Made by a program: the position numbers and the translations under genes
Assembly: GCA_963555705.1 (NCBI GenBank)
Contig: OY743180.1
Location: 37,976,129 to 38,040,128, forward strand
DNA length: 64,000 bases
Reading direction: 5' to 3'
Origin: Ligustrum vulgare
Lineage: Eukaryota > Streptophyta > Magnoliopsida > Lamiales > Oleaceae
Notes under the pieces: model-generated
The model's input: only the letters and a program-made list of their open reading frames with translations
Told to the model about the DNA's origin: nothing
Databases searched by the model: none
Shown here: positions 19,835-34,687 of the stretch, one piece after another
Numbering within the stretch: position 1 is the stretch's first letter
Layout of the letters: each line of letters begins with the position of its first letter

Positions 19835-22800
19835 AATCACTTTAATAATCATTTTCACGAAACCAATAAGTTATTACTGATGACTAAAATAAGCAAAGAC
19901 CATTTCTGATGCTAGTTTCTGTGACTACATTTAATTGTTGCCCATTCAAATAATTAGTCACACACGTAAAACAAAACTTCCCAACACAAAACCCACTACA
20001 AAGAAGAAATTAAAACAACAGAAATTAAAAGGAGAGAGCAGAAATTTAAGGCTGAATTGAATTCTGTTCATAGACAATGACTCTTATATACAATGGTACA
20101 ATCGCATCAATGAAAGGGAAGAAACCTAACCTAACCTAACCTGAGGAAAGAAAAGGAAAAAGGAAACACAATATTCTTACCACAATATTCATTCCTAATT
20201 TAAAATAAAAAATATTCTCACCCTCAATTACATGCATAGATACATTCTCAAGTTGGACAGTGATGTGTAGAATGACCTACTACTTGAAAACTGTTAATAA
20301 ACTTCATTGCAACTCCAAGTAGTAAAACCCTCCCTCCTACTAATCTCTCCAATCATTACCGGAGATTAGAATGCCATCCACGTAGTGTTACGTGATATAC
20401 ATCTACATGAGAAGTAGAAGACTGATAGGTTGAGAAGTGGAAGACTGATAAGTAAGAAGTCCTAACATAGACAAAAAGCACTCACAAGAGAAATAGATCT
20501 CTGAAGACAACAAAGGTCACATGCATCCACAAAAACTGCATACAAACAACACCTCACATGTTCATCAGAATCATTTGCACCTACACCAAATTAAAGAGAG
20601 TCACGCACCCAGCAAAGATGGGACCTGATCTTTGCGTACACAACAAAAGCCTAGGTCAACGTGAAAAACTAGGTCTTCGAGTAGAAAGCTAGAGTTTGCT
20701 TTAGACGGCAAGAGAGGCGATCAAAGTTTGGTAGAGGAATTTTTCCGGTCAATAAAGCCCATAATCTGTTCGAACTCTAGGGAGTACCAAATGGCTGGAT
20801 CAACTAAAATCAAGAGTCACACAGCTTTGAAAAAAGTTGTCTGAGTATATAGTCAGGTTAGGTTGTTGCCAAGAGTCACCAAAGACGGAAGTAAAACCAC
20901 TAATTTTAGCAACCTACAAAATGGTTGTCGTGAGAGATGGTAGATCAGTAGAGATGACAGTTGGGAAAATTTTCGACTCATTAGCAATATCATATAACTG
21001 GATCAACTAAGATGGAGGTTGCGTAGCTCTGAGAAGGCTGTCGAGTGTCACGACTTAATAAAACTTGGATATGAAAACCACCAAAATGAGGAATAATAAA
21101 AGTCCAACAATGTAGTTGGACCATCAATGTCTACAGCAAAAAATATCTTGTATAACAACAGAGTACAAAAGCTCGAGAATACACTAAAAACTATCCACAC
21201 ACCATGACAACAATCTCGACAAAAGACCAACATCCCAAGAAAACACACATTGGGGATAATGTAGAGAGGTGACTAGACCAATGAGGTGGTGAAATAAGAA
21301 TCATAAACGCAAGAATCTTAAGAGTTCAGGGACCATTTTGCCACAAACAGAAACTTATGAACTATTTTTTATAATCTAAAAGTTCAAGGACAACCTTCCA
21401 CCAATCTAAAGGTTCAAGGAGTAATACACAATATTTTAAAACCTCGTGCAACAATATTTTAAAACCTCAAGGACTAATAGAAGTGTCAAGACGGGCAGGC
21501 CGACTGGACCCATGAAAATCGGTCCGGATCTGCCCGGAACCGCAAGCTGACCCATGACCCGAGCTAGCGGTTCACAGGTCAAGAAAGTGTGAAACCTGGG
21601 CTTCGCGAGTCACACCTTATTAAAAAAATTAAATTTGAACAACTAAATTATAGTTAAGTAGGTGTCAACCCAGTTGGGATGTACTTAAACTATAAGCCCA
21701 TGTTTGGTAACAATTAAAATTTATATTTTAATTTAAGTCAAAGTTAACAATCAATCACAACTACATATTTCATGGGACCCACAAATTTTCAACCACACAT
21801 CTCATCAACTTTTATCAAAATCTACTAAAAATCTAACTTTAATCTCCACCAAATGAGGGTTAAATTATAGTAAAGTAAATCTCAACCTAGTTGGAATGTA
21901 CTTAAACTATAAATATTTGACAGTAGTAATTAGAAATGTCAACATTAAATCTAAATCATTTTTCTTTCACTCATTCTGTCGTTTTAAGCTTCAAGTCGGC
22001 AAGCCTTCAACCTACAGTTCTTAAAGAATTAACAAACAAGAATCTTCACTCTTCATCTCACAGTCAGTTGTTATCGTCTTAAAGGATTTGTTGCACTTGT
22101 GTAGTTGTTCCCTGAATAGATGTAGAACTATCAGTAGAAATTGAAAAAAATTTGCACGGAGCACATACACGCCGACGAGATACATTAATGTCTGGAAGGG
22201 AGTGGATATTTTGATGTCAGAGATAAATATGATGGATTTGCATCTTGATCGAGACCGATGACTTCCGTCTTACAACTCTTATCAGCCGGAATCTACCATC
22301 GCTTCATCGTTTAAGTTTGAAAATTTTAGTTTAGAGAACCAGAACCGCACCAAAACCAAACTAAACCAAAACTGAATGGTTCGATTTCGATTCTTCTCTT
22401 TCAAAAAGAACCAACGGTTCTTTTTTTAAAAACATTACTTAGTTCGATTTGATTCCCTGGTAACAAGAACCATATGAAACCACAACCAGGCCTATGGAAA
22501 AGAGAAAGAAAGGTTGCATTTGCAGTTGGGTTAGGATCATCTAATTGGGAGAAAGTGAATGCTAACATAAGTGCATACGGAGTGTAGAAGAGGATAGAGT
22601 CCTTTGGTTCAAATTTTTTAAAATCTTCCATAATCTTTTCCTTTTCCTCTTACCCACTTCGTCCCTTTATTTACTTTGGTCTCTTTTGTATTAAAAAAGT
22701 GATTTTCGAGTTTACCCTTCAACTAACAGGTTTGTTGTCATGGGGTCTTTTACCAATTTCAAAACTTCAAATAGAAATTCGGAAATTAAGCCCAAATTCA

Positions 22801-25800
22801 TGGGGTTCCATAAGGTATTCTCACCACTTCAATATTTTCCATAATCTTTTCCTTCTCCTCCTCTTGCCCACTTCATCCCTTTATTTTCTTTAGTCTCTTT
22901 TGTATTAAAATAATGATTCCTGAGTTTACACTTCAACTAATAGGTTTGTTAACACAAGGTCTTTTACCAATTTCCCAAACTTCAAAATAAAAATTCGGAA
23001 TTTAAGCCCAAATTTATGGGGCGTCATAAGGAATTCTCACTACTTCAATGTTCATTTTAGATCTCAAAACCTTCTAAGATCAAGCATAAAATTTAATAAG
23101 TGATGCCATTGTTGAACCCATTTTGTATGCTACAAAGGAAAAGTATCCTTATTATAATTGTCACCAGCTCTTATTTGCTAGGCCTGTTGCATGGCATATA
23201 TTTCTATAGATAAACCGATGACATGTGAAACAACGGTCAAGCAGATCTCTGAGGGAAACGTACGTTTGACAAAGTACAGAAGAATAAACAATGTAGACCT
23301 CTAGAACGCACAAATTTCAACATTCAAAGACAGCAATGAGATCGGATTGTTATTGTTGATATTCTTCTAGTTATTATCCCTTTACTCCATATGTTTTTTT
23401 AAAGTTTTTTACATCCACCAAATTTGTACACATCCCTCGATAGGAAACTATAGGTGGCTTATGGAAATCCTTCTTAGCACTCAAATGGCGTTAAATGCTT
23501 TTCAGCTTGGGTTGCACGGAAACCGACACGAATACGACACGAACACGTTGACACATGATTTTTTTTTTAAAGTTAAGACACGACATGTTGGGGACACTAA
23601 AATTAACTTTTTAATTTGTTATTATTTTAGTCTTATATATAAACAACACATTGTATATTTATTGAATTAAATGAGAATATTAAATAAAAACAAATTGTAA
23701 GTCAGATTTATCATTTTTTATTTTAATAGCAAGCGTTTCACCCCTTCCACTTTTTCATTTTTATGTATATGGTGTAACTCCGACACGTGTCGGAGAGTAT
23801 CGGTGTCGGACACGAAGGGCTAGCTCCCGACAAAGTGCCGATGCAACCTAGCTTTCAGCAAAATATGCAATCAATGAATGCTTACTGAACTTTGGCCATG
23901 TAATTGTTCTAAATAAAAAAATGTATCACTAATTTATCGTCCCTTGAGGGAAAATATATCATGCCAGCAATTTTACCAAATTCTAACAATGATTCAATAA
24001 AATCTGGAATTTATCTAATTCCCTTTTGAACTGAACCAAAGCTGAAGAGATACAAGATGACCTTACCTTGGGAGTGAGGATCTAACACTAGATTGGTTCA
24101 CAAAATCCGACAGAGGACCACGTAGATTAGAATATTTGTTCAGAGCACTCTCAAGCTGCGGTGATGGCAACTGCAAGCATGTGTCAAATATTAAGGGCCA
24201 ACAAAGAAAGCTCAAAAGGACAAGTGAATTACATCCATATGCACATTTACCGTAGAGTACCTGTAACAATACACTGAATGAATGTGGCTGCGTTTGTGAG
24301 ATGCATTTCAAGAAGCCAACCCATAATTTTGGCATTCGCCATACCTGTAGCCAAGATATTAGATAGAGCAATTTGTCTTTCAAAATCCACACAATAAGCA
24401 ATAAAGGTGAATCACGATGTACTGGCTAAGAATTCAATACAGGAAACAACATCATTTCAGTACCTGTTTGTTCACAAGTTTTGAAAGAATTTCCATGACA
24501 AAATCAACCTGGAATCCAAGTAAAAACTGTTACTAACAGTGATAGGTCCTCTGCATGGCAATAATTGAATAAATTAAGGCACTCTTCAACATGGACAGGA
24601 AACTCTGCACATACTAAATACAGCCAGTGAACCAGCTGAGGATAACATATTCTAAGATGGATGCTTCCAAAACTGAACAAGCATTTTTGAACTGTTAAAA
24701 AAACTATAGCAAACATTTTACTTGAGATTAGGCACCACTTGCAAGAAGATAAAAATGTTGGTTGTTACTCTAATAGTTCACATTGGCAGTATGGGGACCA
24801 AAGCTGTATAAACATGTCCACAGTGGAGCCAATGCAGTGAGGTATAGTGCTGAACAATGAAAGTAGTAGTCTCCGAGAAGAAACATTTAGTGCTTTTCAC
24901 CTTTCCGCCAAACCAGAACAAGAGCCAAGCGGGTCTAACATAATTGAATAAAGTTGCAATAGGAGCATCTCCGAAAGACTCTTCAAAGGTAAGGTGCTCT
25001 TTAGTTTAAAGAGTGAATGCTTAAAATAAAGCACAACACACATTATTTATAGGTTTGGCTTTCCACATTTGGAGAGCCATACTCGCTCTATATTTGCATT
25101 TTATATATTAAATGCATTTAATGAATTTCAAGTTCCAATACTCTTACTTCTTTAATTATTTAAATAATACTTGAATATCAGCACCTCATTTTAGTTTTAA
25201 AAAATACATATTATAAATTAAAGATGCGAGAAAAATAAATGTTGAAAACAGGAAAATGAACCAAATTAACGAGTATTGTTGTGGTGCACAAAAAAATTAC
25301 TTTAAATCAAAGATGATCTTTATTAGGTACAAGATGCTCTTTAAAAATAAAGAGGTTCTAGGAGATGCTCTAACAATTTAACACGAGAGAGCTTGAAATA
25401 CATGGAATATTAAATATAATCAGGTCTTTGGTAACTTATATCCTTCTTTCATATAATCGGGTCTTTGATTATTTCACATAGATAAATATTTAGCACTTAT
25501 GTGGACAACTGTTGCATGACTTTCAAGCATCTTTTCCCATTTAATTGATGTTCATAATTCTTTAGATGAACATCAGTTTTAAAATAATTTTACGTTCTAA
25601 AAAACAGATTTTGATGCAGTAATAAGCCACCCAATTAACATATCAATTTTGTACGTGATGTATCACTTTGCAGTTTAAGATACCATGCAGGATCCAATAG
25701 AAGATAAAACTATGAACAAATAATCAGAGACAATAATAATCCAGAGCCGCATGCAAAATTATATATAGTGGAGCCAATTGCAGTTACCAGTGTTGGAAAT

Positions 25801-28800
25801 GCATCAATTGCTTGGATTACAGTTCTCATGAATAGTAGTGGAAGAGGAGTTTGATCAACCTAGAAAGTGAAACAAAATGAGCAAGGTGGACCAAGATATA
25901 TTCAAATGTTGATATAGAGAATCTATGCATACCATCTGGTTTAAGGCCTTTGCCAGGACCTGTTGTGTAAAAACAGTCCGCTGCTCAAAACAAGCTGAAC
26001 AAGCATCTGTGATCTGAAATTTAATCACAAGATTAATATGTGTTACAAATTTAAGTTTAAACCACCAGAGAAACTTCAATGCAGGCATTTTAGTGACAAC
26101 TAGATGGCATAAGCTTAAATAAGTACCTTTTTGAGAGGAAGACCATCTCTTTCAGGAATTATGTCATGAATTGCTACCAGGACTTCTGCTGGTGTCAATG
26201 CTGGACCTGAATGAGCAGAACCCTGGCACAAAAATTAAAATAAAATGAAATAACTACACACAGTGATATTAGAAACTTGTAAGAAAAACAGTTAGGATCT
26301 CATTAAAAATCAATTCAACCAACTCTTCACTTAAAATGATTCACAAGATATTTCATATTTCACACACAGTATCTGCTAGTCAGATGTAGTGGAAAGTAAA
26401 TCTCTCAAAGGATGCAAGACAAAATAAACAGATGCAGTCATTAAAATTCAAAATTTCAAACTAAGCTTACAGAAGACTGCAAAACTACCAGCATCAATAT
26501 AGAACAGAAACATTATCCCATGAGAACCTACGTATCTATGCATGTCAGAACTATCGATGATAACTCCACTTCAACGTAAGTTCTTTTGCCAGCATAGCTT
26601 GAAAAGGAAACTTAAAGACTAGACATTTATCTTCAAAATATCACAATACAGCTTGAGACTCGAAGAAAATTATGAAATTAGGACTAGAAATTTATCTTCA
26701 GAATATTTATTACAATTATATTCGAGAAAACATAATGGTTTAGTTTCCATTGAGACATGCACAATACAGCTTGAGACTAGAAGAAAATTATGAAATTATG
26801 AATTGAAGACCGGCACTACCAGAGATGCCAAAAAAAAAAGTTCAAAAGGAAATAAAAGACATGCCACCATAAATATAATTCATTTAGAATAGAAGAAACA
26901 ATCTCTACTGTCAAACAAAATAAAGTCAAGATCAAGAACACAACATTTTTTCAAGTAACCCCCTTGTACTCCTCACAGTAGAAATCTAAAAATAGGATAA
27001 AACCATAGATAGCCAAAACTTTTTAGCAGAACTAATTTGTACCTGTAGGATATGAGCCAGCGCTGTCTGGAACTTATCCAATGGAAGGTTGACAAGATGA
27101 GGAAAAATAGGTAAAACCTGTATTTGGAAACGATTAAAATCCGGAACGCGAGGGGGAAAAAATCCTAGTGTTATAACACAGACGAAAAAATGGATAAAAC
27201 TACTACCGAAATCATGAAAAGATGTTAAGTTTTCACTTGAAATCAGCCAGAGTTGGAATGATAACAGAACGAGGACTAACTTAAAAATATACTAAAGACA
27301 CTTTTGTCAAATTTTTAAACAAAATCTTGATAAAGATCTCCTTATATACAACTCTTAAACATTAAAAAGTATTTATCCCCTACGATACATCAATATTAGA
27401 AGAAACAGGGGGACAGCAAAGTCGTTTAATCTACAAGTATTATGAGCGCCATAAGTCAATCACTTATTAGCCTCCAAGCTCCCATCCTCTCTAAATCCTC
27501 TAACTTCAATAAGAAGGAAAAGTACTTGTCCTTGCACAACAGCTGAGCATTATTTCTCAACTATTAAATTTAGGAGGGAGTTTTTTTATATGCTTTTCGA
27601 CTATGTACCACAAATTTATAGCTAGCTGATTTTTTCCAGACAGAATAACCAGTTATTTTTAACAATCAGATTACCATGATCTCCCACCTCTCTGTTCGGT
27701 AATGTTAAAAACACAAATTTAACTTAGATCCATCCACAGAATCCAGATACTCCGTCAACAGAATCCAGATACCCTAACTTTAAAGAATTCCTGAAAGATA
27801 AAATCTCTGTCTCCATCTTTGTCCCCTTTAAATTCACCAGGATATCATTTTCCCTTGTAGAATGAAGGTGATTTTAAGGGTTCCTCCGCAAGGATCGTTC
27901 ATGGAGGGTTAGTCAGCGCCTAAGATCAGGCTGATCGAAGGCAATAAACTAATGCTGCTGGTTGAGCTGACAGGCTGAGTATAGGGCCAACTCTTCTAGT
28001 CGTGCCCCTTATTAGGCTGCTCAATCAGCTGCGTGGAACTTTAACAGCCTTCAGCTGAGAGAAACTATCATCGCATGAGTTTTTACTTGATTTATTAATG
28101 GACAATAGTCAAAGATACGACCGTAAAGTTACCCAGATCTTTGGTGTCTTTTTCTAAGAAAACTTTCAATTACTATATGTTTGCATCACAGTGCAACCAT
28201 GAGTCCTAACTTTCTGCTATTTTACATCCATACATTAAAGACAAGATTCCCAAGTATATATTATTTTTTGATGACATAGTTTTGATGAAACTAGGAAGAA
28301 GACAAAATTGTAAGTTGAAACTTTGGAAAATAAATGTTTTAGATTAAGTATGACTAAGACAAGATCTGTAAAGTATACTTTTAGCAATTGTAGGAAAAAG
28401 GTTGATGTCAAGTTATCATACAGGATCAGGTTGTCTCAAAGTGTAATAGTTTTATGTCATTTAAGTTTGATTACACGAAAGAAGGACTTCACTTCAAAAA
28501 GGGAGGGGTGGGTGCATGTGTCGGTTTTTCTACTTCTACATAATGATTTTAAAAATGGTTTACATTGATATGGTTAGATATAATTGGATAAGAATTTCTT
28601 CAACCAAATATATATAGTATTGCAAGGAATTTTCATTGAAGAAAGATACCTAAAAAATTAAATGTTCAACCTCTACAAACTATTACAATATTTAATTATG
28701 CTCCACATTCTGAGTCGAAATGTTGAAGAATAATTTTTTTTATAAAAAGAATGCAAAGATGTGAGTGCATACTACGATGGTAAGATTTAAAAATGAGAAT

Positions 28801-31800
28801 ATATGCCAACACGTGAAAATGACCCCAAATAAGAAATGAGAATGTACCTCAACATGTGAATATTGACACTAGTTACAGAAAAATTAAGACGAAGACAAAG
28901 GTATGTATAGAATTCACTGAGGAAACCCAACATATGTGTTTGTTTCATGTTAGGCAGTGAACTTCAATTTGTTCTAAAATGTCACCCAACTTACTACGTC
29001 GCATGTCTCCCTAATTAAAAACAAAAAATAAGAAATTATTCATTCCATGTGCCTAACGGAATGCGTGATGTGGATTGGGTTTAACTTTTCCAATGAGGGA
29101 TAAGATGGGCATAATCTCTCCAAAGTCGACAATACTTGTGTTTTAATGTCTTGTGCACATACACTGTGTCGTTACATATCAGATATGAGGGAGGGGGCCA
29201 TTAGTTTTAATCACAGAGACACAAGGAACTAGTCAAACCGAAACAAAATCATACGATGGGTTACAATTTTAGAACAAAAAAAGTTGGCGACTAACATGAT
29301 ACAAACTTATAATTTGGGTGATCACCCCTGAAATCTTCGTGTAATTGGCACAATACCAGACCCGGTTTCAATAATATAGTTGATGAATTATCTATAGTAT
29401 GTACTTTCAAAGTTGACTTTGAGATCTAGATTCCACAAGTTGTAAATATTTTTTTCCAAAGCAATTGTTCACTTACATACTCTTCCTATCGATATTCGGA
29501 GGTTGCCTACTAAATATCAACATGTCGTGTTAGCTCCTACCTTTGTAGTCAAAGTTTCTAAACTTCATGTCAAGATAAGGAAGACAAATTCATGTCCATC
29601 ATGAGATTTTTCATTTTTGAACTTACTTTTGATGTACAATATAAACTTGGAGTCTATAATAGTGATTACAATGTTTTATCGCGTCTTTTTTTAAACCAAT
29701 TTGCTAAACACGTTAAGAAAAGGAATTTTGAACATTCCAAGAATGATTTGATTTGATTGATCGTTCGTAACACTTAAATAAAAATTATATTTTCAATGTA
29801 GTAGAATTGTTTCCTTATTGGGGCTAATTTGAGAATTCAATGTTGCAATCATTTTTCTACGGACCAGTCCTTAGTTCCTTGTGCTCCTCATTATGCACAA
29901 CCATTTGAAGATTTTGAAAGATGACTTGCATGAAAATTTGTTGTTTAGAGTTCAGTGTAGACTTGGTCAAGACAAAATGATCAGCCTCTTTTGACCTTGA
30001 GTTCTCGGCCGAGATAAAATGATAGAGATCAAGATAGAGATAGTTTAAGTAGAATTATAATATAGTGTTAAATTTGAAGTACAAGTATTTAAGCCCTTAT
30101 TTGATTTCATTATTTCAAAACCATGGTTCTGTACTTATCAACCACACATTTATCAATAAAATAATATTACACAAAAATCTTGAAAAGATTCTCTACTTTT
30201 TAACCACACATGCTCCTAAAAATCACTATTCAAAACCACAAAAACTCTTTTTAAACAACATCAAACACATCTTAAATTAAATTTGATAAGTTCAAGTCAT
30301 TCGATAAAGTTTTAGTTTGAAAAGATTCTAGTTTATTAGAGGTCCTTTTAATTTTATATTCTTTCAGTTTCTTCTTCTATAAATAAAGGTCTTATTCATT
30401 ATAATTTACAACCAGATTATATGAATAAACTTGCATTCTCTTTGCCCTCAATTCTTTTCTTCTTGGACCCCCTTCTTTCTATTCTTTCTCTTGTTCGTTA
30501 ACAAATTATACACATAAAAGACTTATCATTATAATTTACAACCGGATTATATGAATAAAACTTGAATTTTCTTTGCCCTCAATTCTTCTCTTCTTGGACC
30601 CCCTTTCTTCTCTCTTTTTCGTTAACAAATTAAGCGCATCCTGCGCCAAGTTTCCTTTCATATGCGAAGACTAGCCTTTTCTTTCCATGCAATGCATTCA
30701 TTCAAGTTTTCCTATCTATCTGCCAAATCCCATTAAACCTCGTTTGGAAATCCAAGGAAGGGAAACTAGAGTGAGAAATGAATAAAAATGCAATTCCAAA
30801 GACATAAATAGGAGCAAAGCTCTTATTTGTTCAATGTGAGTAGTGACACAGGTGGTTAGTTGAGCTCCAGTAGGTCTAGGTACCATTTGGCATCTTTTTG
30901 TTTTTCCTGAGGCAAGAATGCCAAACCTGGTTGATTCAACTCCTTTCCTGAACCCCAGCGGCCCAGCCCCTCACTTCAAACTTTAGTAGTTTTGTCATTT
31001 CATTGAGTTTTGACTAGAGACTGCCATATAGTTCAACTAATGTCTAAGTTATTATTTACATCTGCACTAAAGTAGCATACCTAAAGATAAATAGTTGCAA
31101 TCAGTCGAGGTTAAAATACTCACAGATTGATATTTTTCTTTCAAGACTAACAAGCCACTCGTGAGCCATTTCCTAAAACAACTTTATAGGCGCAGGTAAA
31201 ATCTGTGATTTCTTTTTCAATAGCACGAGTATATATAATTTTCTTGTCCATTTTCCATGTGAAGAATTTCTGCTAGAATATAATGTGTTTACACTTCAGA
31301 CTTCATCCCACATTAAGCTCCCAAGAATATCAGACATTTGGATTTAGTTAATACCTCATCTCTTGAAAATGATGATAGTATTGGTATAAGAATAGAAGCA
31401 TCCTGTCAAAGAAAATAATAATAATCCATGCTGTCAAAAATATCACAAATTTACTTGTAAATGATCTGATAAAATTACACAAATATATGCTGGAAAAGAA
31501 CCTTTAGTTTGGTATCATATAATCGTTTGACAGTGGCCACTAGATCAGGTGGAGGTGTCTTGCCATCTGACAATACATGAAGCACCTTCAGGTAAAACAA
31601 TACACTGTCAGGTTACAAGGAAAACAGTCCTGGAAATGTTCGAAGAAATGTGAAGCATGAATCTTAAAGAAAACTACCTGTGTCAATAACAGTTCACTTC
31701 CTTGAGCTGGATCAGATATTATCTGTAGCAATTCGGAATATGATGACCCCAGAGCCCTTATAAGAACAGGGGTATGACGATGCACGGCCTACAGCAGCAA

Positions 31801-33357
31801 CATAAATTTATAAATCTGGAAGAATCAGGTAACCGAATACAAACCATGTAAATTATAACGAGAGAGCATCTTTCCAGATAAGCATTATAGACCCTTGTCT
31901 AACAGTATCTATGCAGGACCTAGTCTAATCTTCTCCTTGCAATTTATACTATAATTTCCATAAAACCCAAAAAAACTAAGCATTTTTTATTTTTATGGCA
32001 GTAGAGATTTTTATATCATATTTGGTCAAACGTGGTGGCTTCAATGGCACACATCAATATGAGAGAGAAAGCAGTGGCAGGCTGACACAGAGACCTGTGC
32101 CATGTAGAAGGTGCCCAAGTATTCAGCATGTTTTTAAATGTAAACCATGGTCCAAAATTACAACAAAAAGATGGATGATCTCAAAATTGTTAAACACTAT
32201 CCAGATCATCTTAGCCAGGAGACAGTAGTATTTGCAGCATTTTTTAATTGCATTGAGTATGAAAGAGAATTTAGTGGAAAGGGTTGATCATTCCTAAATA
32301 ATTAAGGATAATTACAGCTGGAGAATCCAGTGGTAAAACTTTGATTGCTCACATCTGTAACTTCTTAAGTTGCTAATAGGTCCGCATTCTGATTCAATAG
32401 AGGAAACATCAATCTTTAGAACTCCAAGCACAAGCAACGGCAAGTGTAAATCATGCCAGAAATGGGGCACAAAAGCATGCAGAACATGTTTCAAACATTG
32501 ATCCACCAGTGATAACGGTTTAAATGGTTTTCATGAAGGGTAGCAGAAAAACGGGCAGTAAATCACTTATCAAGTATTAGAGGTCACAACACTTTTAAGT
32601 AACTATTAAAAAATTCAGAGAGTAATAAGAATAAACAAAATAACAGACAGAGACCTGCTTAACAGCCTTCGGTGCACGGGCAAAATTATCAAACACAAGT
32701 TTAAAAAGGCTTGGCTTCTGCGAGAGAAAATAAGTCAGACAAAGAGTGATAAAAGAGGGCTGTGCAGATCGCTTTTCTTCACTTATGACATGATGTCATG
32801 AACACATGCCTACCAACCTTTGCGCATAGTGCAAAAAGCAATGAGACAAGTCGCTGTGCTTGAGAAAATGAAATTGCTGAATCAGATGTTGATTCATCTT
32901 CTGCAACCTTAATGGTGTCATTTTCTGAAACCCCGGAATCTGATATTTGAGAACCACTTACAGATGTTTCTTGGCCTCCCACCTGAAAAGACATTTTTAC
33001 AGAGGAATAAATGCTTGTTATAATTAATAAAATTCAGCCACATGCACCGAAAAAGAAAGAAATCAGGTAAATGTAACTTGTTTTATCTATAACATGGATG
33101 ATGTGCCAAGTAAGCTCACGTATATAGGTGAATGCATGAAATAACTACCTCAATTTCAAGCAAATAGGAAAAACTTAAAAATGAGATTTTATTTATTTAT
33201 TTATTTTTTATTTTTTTATTTTTTGGAATATTACTTGGCCCCAATACCCGTTGGTGCCTTCGCTGGATTTGTTAAGAACAAACAAGGGAAAGAGCTTTAA
33301 GGAGCCTTCCCAATCCAATCAAAATCAAGCTCCAGTTCAAGCTCAAACTCAGGGAGA

Positions 33358-33434
<77 letters not shown>

Positions 33435-34607
33435 GGAGGAGGAGAAGAAGAAGAAGCAAGCAAGCAGTGAATCTCCTAGTTCGTGACTACTCTTCGTTGT
33501 TAAGGGCACGATAGTAACATGCTGGAGCAAAAAAGAACAAATATACGGCGAAAGAAAAATAATATCAAAGTTAAAGGAATACTACAAGACAAGCAGCAAA
33601 AAAATAAATATCACTAACCTGTCCTATTCTTTGTTTGTAGGATACAGATTGTGAAAGCCCTGTCTCTGAAATGTGCAGTTCTACAGCTGACAAGAACATA
33701 TTTTTGGCAAACTCCTCGATGCTTTCAGCAACGTTGCTTGTCACGTAAAGTTTGTTAGCCACCTGGAAAAAGCACAGAAACACAAGTCAAAAGGTCTTAG
33801 AACAGAAACCAATAACTTTAAACAAGTATCATTACATAGGAAAACAGTCCATTAAAGAGGCAACCCCATCAAGTGACTTGGAACCCTGTGGACAATGAAA
33901 AAGGTGAAATAGTACAATATTTCCATACCAGTCGGATAGCTCTTGCTCGAACATCATCCAGTGAGTGAACAGCACACTGCCATGTGGAATTATATATTAG
34001 AAAGGGATCTACAAATTGCTGCAACAAACAAAGATTCAAATCTGACAATAGGGAGGCTTCTATTCCATGCATTTTGCAAATAATTAAGTGTAATGATATT
34101 TCTTTCATTGCAACCTATGGTTCTGATAGACATGATATTTTCAAAGAATAGAGGCAATGAAATAAGTATAAAATTGAAGAAACTGTTACACTGTCAAGAA
34201 AATAATGCTATGTTAATAAATATATAAGTTTCCTCATTAACATAGCAAAGAGCTAGCAAGTTAAACAATCAGTAATAATCGCACTGTACATAGAAAACTT
34301 TCATTCTAATAAATAAATTTTTCACATTTGACAGCATGGATTATACAAAGAAAATGTATATCTGTGCTCTAATTTTGTCCATTAAACAAACAATCGGCAG
34401 ACTAAAAAGTAATACTACTTATAGTTAATGAATTGAAAGTTAAGCAATCAGGAATGAAAGCACTATATGAAACTGAAAACATTTAGCCTAATTTTTTACA
34501 TATATTTTCACATTAAACAGAACAGTGTACCAAGCAAGAATATATCTAATTATTCCCGTTCTCTTATCAATTATAAAGATCTATATTTAATTGCAACCAT
34601 TACACAC

Positions 34608-34687
<80 letters not shown>

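Larger units (their letters stand above)
19318..24066 (-). other. Intron 26 (4.7 kb), filled with repeat remnants
   Basis: Contains an (AAT)n run at about 19797-19829, a copia-like LTR remnant (20040-20230), imperfect repeats around CTGGATCAACTAA (about 20795 and 20998), a MITE with long flanking repeats (21643-21918), a 211-bp tandem duplication (22628-23049) and a MITE at 23504-23853. Bases about 19655-19870 also have weak inverted ends (AAGCCCCTTTTCTGAAAGTG). No other gene was recognised. Confidence 0.6.
27118..31354 (-). other. Intron 19 (4.2 kb) with LINE, MITE and LTR remnants
   Basis: Holds a LINE reverse transcriptase scrap (28250-28440), a MITE (30093-30273) and duplicated LTR sequence (30380-30627). 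28560-30060 and 27120-28250 look like old interspersed DNA with no recognisable gene. Confidence 0.6.

Noticed and set aside
20127..20142. CCTAA repeats resembling interstitial telomere sequence
   Set aside because: Only about three CCTAAC-type units, lacking the plant CCCTAAA form, inside an LTR-like remnant.
33251..33530. Long open frames with poly-Ile, poly-Tyr or poly-Leu
   Set aside because: They are translations of the (AAT)n microsatellite in intron 14 and have no other content.
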